From: Malaya genurostris
Taxonomy: Eukaryota > Arthropoda > Insecta > Diptera > Culicidae
Direction of reading: 5' to 3'
NCBI RefSeq assembly: GCF_030247185.1
Contig: NC_080572.1
Location: forward strand, 127,226,405-127,290,404
Length of the DNA stretch: 64,000 bases
Below the pieces are notes generated by a model, which was not told the DNA's origin, searched no databases, and saw only the letters and a list, made by a program, of their open reading frames with translations. The position numbers were made by a program, and so were the translations under genes. Positions 33,358 to 42,617 of the stretch are shown here, piece by piece (the first letter of the stretch is position 1; the number at the start of each line of letters is the position of its first letter).

Positions 33358-33540
33358 TTATTTTTTTTAACAGAAACCAGTGTAATATTGATTTCTCGAG
33401 TACTAGAATGTATAGCAATCGAGTACTATTTATTTTGGATACTTTATTTTTATTTCCAGGCATTTGAAAAATGGTATCAAACCAAGTTTAATACCATGTA
33501 CACATTAGCGCTGATATCACTTGATATACCGAGATGATAG

Positions 33541-33937
33541 GCATATCATGTCGAAGTGTTCACATATGATCGAAATGATATCGTTTGACAATCAAGTTGT
33601 CATATTGAATGTTCTCATTAGAAATAAGATCAATAATATTACCTTTATCTATTAAAATTAAATCAATAATTGAAGTCTTGCATTTTATGGTCTCCGAACG
33701 CCAGTATTTGTCGATAAATTCGAAATTATATTGTTTATTGTCACTCTCGAAGTGACGTTCATAAATGAGTGCGTTCAATGCCATTATCCGTGTTGCTAGT
33801 TGCGATTTTTTACGACGCGACATGATATCGTACATGATATCCCGGATATCATGCCAAATTGATAATACGCGTTGACATCAATTTGTATGGGATATCAAGT
33901 GATATCGCACATGATATCATCGGATATCAAGTATATC
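33541..33937. other. central segment of the hAT-like element
   Basis: It lies between the two arms and is full of GATATC-centred palindromes. It contains a 91-residue frame on the minus strand (33,835-33,560) that resembles no family I know, so I do not call it a gene. Confidence 0.4.
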
Positions 33938-34399
33938 CGTATATCACTTTTTTTTTTTTTTTCAAATAAAATTTTTATTAGGCTCATTTGCTTTAGCTTA
34001 ACGTGGCCGATTGTCTTGTTGTTAGGGAGAGAGAAAGGGATGCCGTATTACGGGGCGGCATACTCCCCAGTTAGTAAGGGGACATAGGGAGGGTGGGACC
34101 TACACAGTATTGAATTGAAATTTGAATACATCATTGGTTTGTGGCATACATCTTTTAGACACATTTTGCGTTCGATGAATCTTCATGTTTTTCAGCTTGT
34201 AGCAATGAAGAGATTATTCTGGATTGGGATGCTTCGTTGGTGTGTTCTGACGTTGATGTGACGTTTTTGGGTAGCTTCCAGCAACTCAGTCAGTTCAAGG
34301 CAGGTGCATGCTCCGAAGCATCGTTTACACAGGCCATACTTCCAGCAACGTAAAGAAGAGTGCGGTAGAGCTGTAGACGAGAAAGAGATAGGGAGAGCA

Positions 34400-37300
34400 C
34401 TAAATTTGAGCATTGATAGTTTTCAAGAAGTTATAGATGAGAGTCATATAAGGAAGATTTCGAGTTGCCAAGACGTCGCGGACTGGTACGAAGGGTGGTA
34501 TACCTCGGGCCCGAAGGGAACCTATGAGTTGGGACCTGGCATCACAATACTCGACACATGTCCAAACAACATGTTCGATGTCATGATAACCCTCACCGCA
34601 AACGCAGACACCACTCTCAGCGAGCCCCACACGACGGAGATGCGCGCTGAACATATAATGATTAGACATGAGCCTTGACATTACACGAATAAAGTCTCGG
34701 CTCACGTCCAACCCCCGGAACCAAGCTTTCGTCGATACCTGTGGGATTATTGAGTGTAACCATCGTCCCAGAGTTCCACTATTCCATGTATTCTGCCAGC
34801 TAGCTAGAGTTTTCTGACGACAGCAACTGAAAAATTCATTGAAGCAGATTGGTCTTTCATAGATATCACCTTCTAGTGCGCCCACCTTGGCTAACGAGTC
34901 CGCCCTCTCATTGCCCCGTATGGAACAATGTGAGGGGACCCAAACCAAGGTAATCTGGTATGATTTTGCAGATAAAGCACTCAATTGTTCCCGTATTTTC
35001 CCCAGGAAATACGGTGAGTGCTTTCCAGGCTTCACTGAACGGAGAGCCTCAATAGAACTGAGACTGTCCGATACAATGAAGTAGTGATCTGTGGGCAGAG
35101 TGTCAATGATCTCAAGGGTATACTGAATTGCAGCTAGTTCTGCGACGTAAACTGAAGCTGGATCACTGAGTTTATAGGAAGCGGTGAAATTTACATTGAA
35201 TATACCGAAGCCAGTGGACCCGTCTAGATATGATCCGTCAGTGTAAAACATTTTATTACAGTCGACTTCTTTAAATTTATTATTAAAAATTTTTGGGATC
35301 TCTTGAGGGCGTACAGGATCCGGGATTCCACGAATTTCTTCTTTCATGGATGTGTCGAAAAACACAGTAGAATTAGAAGTATCCACAAAATGAACACGAT
35401 TGGGAACAAACGAAGAAGGATTTATATTCTGAGCCATGTAGTCAAAATACAAGGACATAAAACGGGTTTGTGAATTAAGCTCGACGAGCTTTTCAAAGTT
35501 TTCTATCACCATCGGATTCAAAATGTCGCATCGGATTAGCAGTCGATATGAGAGATCCCAGAACCTGTTTTTCAACGGTAAGACGCCCGCCAGCACTTCA
35601 AGACTCATCGTATGGGTTGATTGCATGCAACCCAAGGCAATACGTAAACAACGATACTGAATTCTTTCCAGTTTAATGAAATGAATATTCGTAGCGGAGC
35701 GGAAACAGAAACATCCATATTCCATTACTGACAATATCGTCGTTTTGTACAACCTGATCAGGTCTCCTGGGTGAGAGCCCCACCAAGTTCCGGTTATTGT
35801 ACGAAGGAAATTGATTCTCTGTAGGCATTTTCGTTTCAAATACCTAATGTGACATCCCCAGGTACCTTTGGAATCGAACCAGACCCCGAGATATTTAAAT
35901 GTGAAAACCTGAGCTATGGTTTCACCCCCTAGTTGAAGCTGTAATTGCGCAGGTTCTCGCTTCCTTGAAAATACAACCAGCTCAGTTTTCTCCGTAGAGA
36001 ACTCGATACCCATTTGAAAAGCCCATGTCGACAAGTTGTCGAGGGTATCTTGCAATGGTCCTTGGAGATCGGCAGCTTTGGGTCCTATAATAGACACAAC
36101 ACTGTCGTCGGCAAGTTGTCTTAGCGTGCAAGATGTGTTGATACATTCATCAATGTTATTTACGTAAAAGTTGTATAAAAGGGGGCTTAAGCATGAGCCC
36201 TGAGGAAGACCCATGTAACTGAATCGCTTTGTCGTCAAATCACCATGCTCAAAATGCATGTGTTTCTCGGACAATAGATTATATAAAAAGTTGTTCAAAA
36301 CTGGTGAAAGACCATGCTGATGCAACTTCTCAGATAGAACGTTAATGGAAACTGAATCGAATGCCCCCTTGATGTCGAGGAAAACTGATGCCATTTGTTC
36401 TTTACGAGCAAATGCCATTTGAATTTCTGTTGAGAGCAACGCTAGACAATCGTTCGTTCCTTTGCCCCTGCGGAACCCAAATTGTGTACCTGAAAGCAAT
36501 CCATTTGTTTCGACCCAATTGTCTAGACGGAAGAGAATCATTTTCTCCAACAATTTCCGAATACAGGAAAGCATAGCAATCGGCCGATACGAATTGTGAT
36601 CGGAGGCTGGTTTTCCAGGTTTTTGAATAGTAATAACTCTCACTTCTCTCCATTCGTGTGGGACAATATTACCCTCGAGGAACTTGTTGAATAAATTCAA
36701 CAAGCGCCTTTTGGCAGAGTCGGGCAGATTTTTCAACAAGTTGAATTTAATTCTGTCTAACCCCGGGGCTCTATTGTTACACGACAAGAGCGCAAGTGAG
36801 AACTCTACCATCGAAAACGGTGTTTCGTTTGTATTCAATGTCGCGACGCGGGATATCTTCTGTTCCGGAACAGAATCAGGACATACTTTCTTAGCGAAAT
36901 CAAATATCCAGCGGTTAGAATATTCCTCGCTTTCGTTCGCGTGATTTCGATTGCGCATGCGACGGGCCGTATTCCAAAGAGTGCTCATTGCTGTTTCTCT
37001 CGTTAATCCGTCAACAAACCTTCGCCAGTAACCGCGTTTCTTAGCTTTAATCAGACTTTTCATTTGAAATTCTAACGCCGCGTATTTCCGATAATTATCT
37101 GGAGTTCCGTTCTTTCTAAACGAGATGAAGGCTGAAGCTTTTTTCGTTTTCAGCTCTGAGCACTCTTTGTCCCACCATGGGTTGGGAGAACGCATACTAG
37201 TTTGCGCGCTAGGTACTCGTTTCGTCTGAGCTTGAATTGAGGTGTCAAGAATCAAGCCAGCCAAAAATGTATACTCTTCCTCCGGAGGAAGCTCCTGTGA

Positions 37301-38101
37301 TGTTTCCAGTTTCTCAGACATCGAGCTCGCGTAACGTTTCCAATCAATGTTTCGTGTGAAATCGTACGAAACATTGATTGTTTCCGATGGTCTTCCACGG
37401 TTGGTGATAGAAACTATGATCGGCAAGTGATCGCTACCGTGAGGATCACAGATTACCTTCCACTTGCAATCTAACTGTAGCGAAGTCGAGCAAAGGGATA
37501 AATCCAGCGCACTTGGTTGTGCTGGTGGTCTAGGGTTCCGTGTCATTTCTCCCGTGTTTAGAATTGTCAAATTGAAGTTGTCACACAGATCTTGAATTAA
37601 CGAAGAACGATTATCATCATATAAGCAGCCCCATCCTGTACCATGCGAGTTAAAGTCCCCTAAAACCAGCCGCGGTGAAGGAAGAAGTTCTATGATGTCT
37701 GCAAGCCGACGATGCCCTATCGAGACTCTGGGAGGAATGTAGATAGAAGCTATACATAGATCTTTGCCTTTAATATTAATTTGGCAAGCAACAACTTCAA
37801 TTCCCGGTGTCGAGGGGAGGTTAATACGATAAAATGAATAGCACTTTTTAATCCCTAAAAGTACCCCTCCATAAGAGTCTTCTCGGTCCAGGCGGATTAT
37901 GTTAAAATTATGGAAGTCGAGGTTGATGTTAGAAGTAAGCCAAGTTTCACTCAAGGAGAATACATCGCAATTATGAGTATGTATTAAGTGTTTGAAAGAA
38001 TCAAGTTTTGGGATGATACTTCTGCAATTCCACTGAAGCACAATGATCATATCTTCGATTCTCAGTGGTAAATTATCCATCAAAAGATACGATCGCTGCA
38101 A
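34400..38101 (-). CDS. retrotransposon ORF2: endonuclease, RT, RNase H, copy 2
   Basis: A 1,233-residue intact frame with endonuclease, reverse transcriptase (LADD box) and RNase H motifs identical to copy 1. Differences noticed include ASSM for ASSI, FARKEQ for FAREEQ, IQKPGK for IQKSGK, SNHYMF for SNLYMF and HSIIPQ for HSIVPQ. The third relative in this window has the P, I and H states, which suggests copy 2 is closer to the ancestor at those sites. Confidence 0.93.
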   Translation of the reverse strand: MQRSYLLMDNLPLRIEDMIIVLQWNCRSIIPKLDSFKHLIHTHNCDVFSLSETWLTSNINLDFHNFNIIRLDREDSYGGVLLGIKKCYSFYRINLPSTPGIEVVACQINIKGKDLCIASIYIPPRVSIGHRRLADIIELLPSPRLVLGDFNSHGTGWGCLYDDNRSSLIQDLCDNFNLTILNTGEMTRNPRPPAQPSALDLSLCSTSLQLDCKWKVICDPHGSDHLPIIVSITNRGRPSETINVSYDFTRNIDWKRYASSMSEKLETSQELPPEEEYTFLAGLILDTSIQAQTKRVPSAQTSMRSPNPWWDKECSELKTKKASAFISFRKNGTPDNYRKYAALEFQMKSLIKAKKRGYWRRFVDGLTRETAMSTLWNTARRMRNRNHANESEEYSNRWIFDFAKKVCPDSVPEQKISRVATLNTNETPFSMVEFSLALLSCNNRAPGLDRIKFNLLKNLPDSAKRRLLNLFNKFLEGNIVPHEWREVRVITIQKPGKPASDHNSYRPIAMLSCIRKLLEKMILFRLDNWVETNGLLSGTQFGFRRGKGTNDCLALLSTEIQMAFARKEQMASVFLDIKGAFDSVSINVLSEKLHQHGLSPVLNNFLYNLLSEKHMHFEHGDLTTKRFSYMGLPQGSCLSPLLYNFYVNNIDECINTSCTLRQLADDSVVSIIGPKAADLQGPLQDTLDNLSTWAFQMGIEFSTEKTELVVFSRKREPAQLQLQLGGETIAQVFTFKYLGVWFDSKGTWGCHIRYLKRKCLQRINFLRTITGTWWGSHPGDLIRLYKTTILSVMEYGCFCFRSATNIHFIKLERIQYRCLRIALGCMQSTHTMSLEVLAGVLPLKNRFWDLSYRLLIRCDILNPMVIENFEKLVELNSQTRFMSLYFDYMAQNINPSSFVPNRVHFVDTSNSTVFFDTSMKEEIRGIPDPVRPQEIPKIFNNKFKEVDCNKMFYTDGSYLDGSTGFGIFNVNFTASYKLSDPASVYVAELAAIQYTLEIIDTLPTDHYFIVSDSLSSIEALRSVKPGKHSPYFLGKIREQLSALSAKSYQITLVWVPSHCSIRGNERADSLAKVGALEGDIYERPICFNEFFSCCRQKTLASWQNTWNSGTLGRWLHSIIPQVSTKAWFRGLDVSRDFIRVMSRLMSNHYMFSAHLRRVGLAESGVCVCGEGYHDIEHVVWTCVEYCDARSQLIGSLRARGIPPFVPVRDVLATRNLPYMTLIYNFLKTINAQI

Positions 38102-39533
38102 GGAGGGGCCATTGTTCAGTCAACTGTTTTAAAAATGTCCTTACTGTTGGCAGTAGAGCAGTTAGGAAGCTTTTCAGAGGATCAGTAATATTGAAGGCTG
38201 TTAATATCCAGTCCACGATATCAGAAAATTTCAATAATCCAGCGTTTGTTGGATTTTCTGGTTGTGCTTTGGGGTCATTCGGGTTTTTTGATGCCCCAGG
38301 AAGTGCTGGGTACTCCTTATCATCCCTAAGTTTTTTGAACCCAGGAGGTGTTTGCTTCGGTTTTGAGTCAGCACTTTTTGTTTCCGTTCGGTTCTTTTGT
38401 GACGAAGAGGACAGTCTGAGGCCTTTACGAGGAAGCTTGGGAGAAGCCAGATTTTGTCTTTTCCTGCTTCCTTCAACCTGTGTGTAGGAAGGTCCTTCGC
38501 CTGGGTCGTCAGAGGTATCCTCTTCAACTGGCAAGATTGCAAACGGGTTCTCAGGGGTCGATGGAGTGGTTCTTTTTAAGATTTCCGCATAAGAACGTTT
38601 GGAACGTTCTTTCACGGATCGCTTCAATTTCTCCGCACGCTGTATGTACGTAGGGCACACCGAAAGATCATGAGGATTCTCCCCGCAGTAGCAACACTTT
38701 TCCACTGCTCTTCTGCAGAGATCGTCCTCATGGGCCTCTCCGCATTTGCCGCATCGCAGTTTGTTGCAACAATAGGTTGCCGTATGACCTAGCTGTTTGC
38801 AGCTTGTACAATGCATTACCCGCGGTACATACAGCCGAACAGGTAGACGAACTCCACTCACTACCAAATAATTTGGAAGTGCAGATCCGGCAAAAGTCAC
38901 GCGAAATGAGTCCGATTGGTAAAATTTACCATCTATCGATTTGGAGTGCAATTGCTTGCACTCCAAAATTTTCACTGGTTGAAGGTCGGGGTTTTTGAAA
39001 CGGCCTACCCCGTCCTTCATCAGATCTTCGATTGTCAGACTTTCGTCACGGACCACACCGTCGATCTCCACCACATGAGACGGGACGTACACGCGGTACT
39101 CCTTCGTGAACAACTCGTTGGTAGCAATCCCGTTTGCTTGCTTCAGGTCGGACACAACAACGCGTAACTTGTTTTGCGAAACCTTATCTATTGTTTTTAT
39201 TGCCGAGTAATGTTTTTCCAGGTCCCGAGCAATATTTAAAACTCTGAGAGACTTTAATTTGGGCCGGAAGTATACCACCCACGGACCCCCCGAGCCATCG
39301 TCTTGGTAAACTTTTTGGCGAGCAGGCAATATCTTAAAGGGAGATGGAGGCATCGGAGAGGGAAATGGCATCGGAGAGGGAGATGGTATCGGAGGGGGAG
39401 ATGGTATCGGAGGGGGAGATGGTATAGGAGGGGTAGATGGCATCTCGGAAGCAAACTCAGCCTCTAAATGTTCTTCGTTCATTCGTTCAGCTTCGCCCTC
39501 CTCCGAGACACCCCCACTGTCATCAATATTCAT
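38073..39533 (-). CDS. retrotransposon ORF1, gag-like (486 aa), copy 2
   Basis: As the copy-1 ORF1, with the same three CCHC knuckles and hydrophobic C-terminus. It has one additional proline-rich hexamer (PPPIPS), with scattered substitutions such as N/T changes in the core. The stop TAA overlaps the ORF2 ATG exactly as in copy 1. Confidence 0.9.
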   Translation of the reverse strand: MNIDDSGGVSEEGEAERMNEEHLEAEFASEMPSTPPIPSPPPIPSPPPIPSPSPMPFPSPMPPSPFKILPARQKVYQDDGSGGPWVVYFRPKLKSLRVLNIARDLEKHYSAIKTIDKVSQNKLRVVVSDLKQANGIATNELFTKEYRVYVPSHVVEIDGVVRDESLTIEDLMKDGVGRFKNPDLQPVKILECKQLHSKSIDGKFYQSDSFRVTFAGSALPNYLVVSGVRLPVRLYVPRVMHCTSCKQLGHTATYCCNKLRCGKCGEAHEDDLCRRAVEKCCYCGENPHDLSVCPTYIQRAEKLKRSVKERSKRSYAEILKRTTPSTPENPFAILPVEEDTSDDPGEGPSYTQVEGSRKRQNLASPKLPRKGLRLSSSSQKNRTETKSADSKPKQTPPGFKKLRDDKEYPALPGASKNPNDPKAQPENPTNAGLLKFSDIVDWILTAFNITDPLKSFLTALLPTVRTFLKQLTEQWPLLAAIVSFDG

Positions 39534-40014
39534 ATTTAAAGTGCGGGAGTAAAGAAGTCTCCCGCACTTGAAATGAAAAAGAAAGAAATAAAATGAAAAG
39601 AAAATATATGAATAGTAAAAGTTGAAAGAAAAAGTTTGAGAAAATACTTAACAGTATGTCACGGTAAGCTGTTAGGTGAGTTGCTCCTTCACTCCTTCGT
39701 TGTGCTTCAACGTGACCTTGACTCAGGATTTGGCTGCTGTGATGCGGGTAGCAAACAATAGAAATAACTGCTGCCCGAGGATAGCACAATAGCGTCTACT
39801 GTCGATACTGATACAAAACCGGTGCACAGACAGAACTTACTTGCGGGGATGCTACTTTTTATCACTTTTATTTAATGCCTATACTACAGCCTCTGCTGTG
39901 ATAGGCACCTTCGTCTTACCGATGTCGATTGTTAAAAAACGCGTGTGCTCACTTCGAACATTCGGTTACGAATGACGTATATCACTTGATATCAGCGCTA
40001 ATGTGAACATACTA

Positions 40015-40697
40015 TAATGCTCTATTCTGAGTAGCGGCCCTTACACGATCATTAAAAGTGTCATTACTAAAAAGTAATGACACTTTTAATGATCGTGTAA
40101 GGTCTACGAGTTCAGTAATGACACGAGTAATGATGGAATTCCGGATTTTCCATCATTACCAACATTATTTCTTCTTCTTATTTTTTTTGTGGAAGTGCTG
40201 AATATCTTTAGAACTATACGCGAAAAAATGACAAAGTGTAAGTAATGACACTTTTAATGATCGTGTAAGGGCCGCTAATAAACGAAAGATTTCCCATAAT
40301 GAATTAAGATAAACATTACCACCTCAGAGTGAAAACTTTTTCTTCAACTTCTACTATGATTTTTCAAAAGAATTTGCCCGTTTTCATTAGAAATCGTTGA
40401 AAAGGTGGAATAATTAGAAATTTTCCGATTTGACAGCTCTTGCTGAAAGTATCATCTCTAAACAAGCAGCGCCTCTACATTTCAGTTTTGAGACAATATG
40501 CCAATAGGCAAAACTGAAATGTCAAATAGGTAGGAAAATTTCTAATTACTCCACTTTTTCAACGATTTGTTTTGAAAACGAGCAAATTCATCTGAGAAAT
40601 CATAGTAAAAGTTGAAGAAAAAGTTTTTACCCTAAGGTGGTAATGTTGATCTTAGTTCATTGTGCGAAATCTACCGTTTATTCAGAATAGAGCATTA
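40015..40697. mobile_element. palindromic MITE carrying another MITE
   Basis: TAATGCTCTATTCTGA and its inverse TCAGAATAGAGCATTA bound it. Long arms continue inward (ACTTTTTCTTCAAC, TTAGAAATTTTCC) and meet near 40,490, so the original was a 430-bp foldback. The left arm is split by 40,033-40,277. The corresponding site in the other hAT arm (33,484) is empty. Confidence 0.78.
40033..40277. mobile_element. AGCGGCCCTTACACGA MITE, copy 2
   Basis: TAGCGGCCCTTACACGATCA at the left and the inverse at the right bound it. Next to the left end is a second internal 30-bp hairpin (ATTAAAAGTGTCATTACT and its inverse). It is inserted in the left arm of the 40,015-40,697 element. Confidence 0.82.
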
Positions 40698-41282
40698 AAC
40701 TTGGTTTGATACCATTTTTCAAATGCCTGAACATAACAAATAAAGTATCCAAAATAAAAAGTACTGGTTCGCTATTCATTCTAGTACTCGAAAAATCAAC
40801 ATTACACTGGTTTCTGTTTAGTAAAATGTTGATCCGAAAAAACCTAACCTTACCAAATTTCACATATTTCTGAAGATTTTCCATGTTTAATCGTAGTTTA
40901 CACTAAAAAAAAGTAGTAGTAATCACTTTGAAATCGTTTTTCTTCTACTGCGAGTGTTATTTTATTTCTGATATCTATTTGTACTATTAAATAAACGATA
41001 AAAATGTTGTCAATCACTACTGCCGATATGATATCCTCCTTTTCTTGGTTCCATTTATCATTGGCAGGTGTCGCTACCGGTAAATCAGCTTTGCGACAAT
41101 GTGTCAATACAGATATATACTCCCAAAATACCGATAATTCACGACAGATAAATACCGATTTTCGAGATAGACATGAGAAAAGGTTGCTGTTGGACCTTTT
41201 TTTTTGCTCGCCAAAATGAGATTTGGTGACATTTTCCTGGTACTTATGTTATGGGATTCTGATACCGATATGGTACAGATTA

Positions 41283-41442
41283 GAGTGCCTATAACCAGAG
41301 TGACGACATCTCATCCGTAATGTTGGCAACAATTCAAAACATTCCATTAGCTTTACATTGAATTGACAGGTCGTTTACTCGTTTGGAACTGGTAGCTGTC
41401 ATTCCAAACGAACAGCTGTCGCCACTCTGATTATAGTCACTC
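41283..41442. mobile_element. 160-bp TA-MITE
   Basis: GAGTGCCTATAACCAGAGTG and inverse CACTCTGATTATAGTCACTC are flanked by TA and lie within the right end of the hAT-like element, where the flanking TACAGAT words rejoin. Confidence 0.7.
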
Positions 41443-41510
41443 TAGTACAGATAGATTTTTGCGCCAAATACAGATTTTTGGAAAAATGATCTGGCAACGC
41501 TGATAACAGC

Positions 41511-42016
41511 CCGCGTTGGCTTGGCATGCAGTCGGCTGGCTAACGGCTGCCAGCGGACAAAATATGGCTATGATTTTTGCTTTTTGTAGCCATAGCCATC
41601 ACAACAATCCTGATACTATTAAAGCTCAAACAAAAGTGCGAATGCGAGCGAAGTTTGATCAATATACACCGAATGTGAAAGGCAAACAAAAAAGAGCTTT
41701 TCATATTGAGGTTCATTCGTTCGTCAAGCCGTGGCTGCTTACGATGCAGAACGAACGATATTCGCTCGTAGCTTCGCCTTGTAATGTGGAAGAGAATGAG
41801 CAATTAATACCACTTCTATACGCTCACCTTCCACGTCCAGTAGTGCGTTAATTCACAAACACAAACAAATGTGAACCAAATCCATCAGACCAGAAGTGGA
41901 TGATGAATGGTTCAGTTGCTAGTACATTCATGAACCAAGAAGCGTATGAAGGATATTCACTCTAATTCGGTTCATTCGTTTTCCAAGCACTGGTAATTAG
42001 ATTCGACAGTCTTCAT
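41511..42016. other. no gene recognised
   Basis: A 111-residue frame (41,516-41,851, +) is open but shows no family resemblance and no splice or promoter context, so it is left uncalled. Confidence 0.4.
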
Positions 42017-42115
42017 TGAATCGGTCCTGGTAGCCGTTTGGTGCCCATGGCTGCACAGGTAGCCAAAACTTAATGCGGGTATACAAGGCAGAAACAAACG
42101 ATTAATTGTTTCAGT
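42017..42115. repeat. unclassified dispersed repeat, copy 2
   Basis: The counterpart of 28-125: TGGTAGCCGTTTGGTG, CATGGCTGCACAGGTAGCC and AATGCGGGTA are shared in the same order. Confidence 0.5.
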
Positions 42116-42179
42116 GTTGTTTGGGGTAAAATATTTTCAATTCGTGAAATTTCCCTCTTGTTCTGAAGTCCATCTCAAT

Positions 42180-42453
42180 CAGCGTTCCCAGGTCATTTTT
42201 CCAAAAATCTGTCTCTGACTGAAAAAATAGTCTGGTTTTGTCTGGGCTTGACCAGGCTTCATTTTCAGTGAGCAAAAAACAGGTCTCACCATCTATCGTA
42301 TAGATGCCAAAAAGTGTGAAGCTCTGACGAAATCTAGGAAAATTTGAATAATCTGGTAAAATCTGACAAAAGATCTGGTTAGTTAGAGTGTCTGGCTCAG
42401 CGAGAAAAATCTGGCATTTGCCAGATAAATCTGTTGGCAACCTGGCAACGCTG
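42180..42453. mobile_element. 274-bp hAT-like MITE
   Basis: Ends CAGCGTTCCCAGGT and ACCTGGCAACGCTG, perfect 8-bp target duplication ATCTCAAT (42,172-42,179 and 42,454-42,461), AATCTG-rich interior. Its left 25 bp match the right terminus of the 9.7-kb element. Confidence 0.88.
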
Positions 42454-42617
42454 ATCTCAATACATAAAAAAGAAGAACATAATCAGTACTCAAGGATAGT
42501 CAAAGAAGAGATTTTTCGTTACACCCTTGGTAGATTGATTTAGCTGAAAACTTGTCAGCTTGATAATATTGATTGTTATACTGCTACTGAATTGAATAAG
42601 CAATTACCACGACTAAG

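Larger units (their letters stand above)
33949..39975 (-). mobile_element. full-length I-superfamily non-LTR retrotransposon, copy 2
   Basis: The same family as 913-6920, in opposite orientation and with both ORFs intact. An A-run of about 14 marks the 3' end. An 11-bp target duplication AGTGATATACG (minus strand; plus positions 33,938-33,948 and 39,976-39,986) brackets it. Seven amino-acid differences were noticed between the two 1,233-residue ORF2 proteins. It is inserted in the hAT-like element next to a GATATCAAGTGATATAC palindromic tract. Confidence 0.94.
31802..41502. mobile_element. non-autonomous hAT-like element swollen to 9.7 kb by nested insertions
   Basis: Left end CACCGTTGTCAGG, right end inverse CAGCGTTGCCAGATCATTTT, and a perfect 8-bp target duplication ATAACAGC (31,794-31,801 and 41,503-41,510). 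Long inverted arms of about 500 bp are shared by 31,861-33,540 and 39,976-41,110 (for example GCAAAGCTGATTTACCGGTA). Into these sit a 1.2-kb repeat, a full I-type retrotransposon and three smaller MITEs. The right-end sequence equals the end of the 42,180 MITE, so they are one family. Confidence 0.75.

Noticed and set aside
34304..34678. 124-residue frame opposite the ORF2 3' end (also at 6192-6566)
   Set aside because: Antisense shadow of ORF2 with no independent signal.
38065..38487. 140-residue frame opposite retrotransposon ORF1 (also at 2383-2805)
   Set aside because: A shadow of ORF1; its conservation is explained by the near-identity of the two copies.
41516..41851. 111-residue plus-strand protein
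   Set aside because: No family resemblance, no splice or promoter context, and it lies beside transposon ends.
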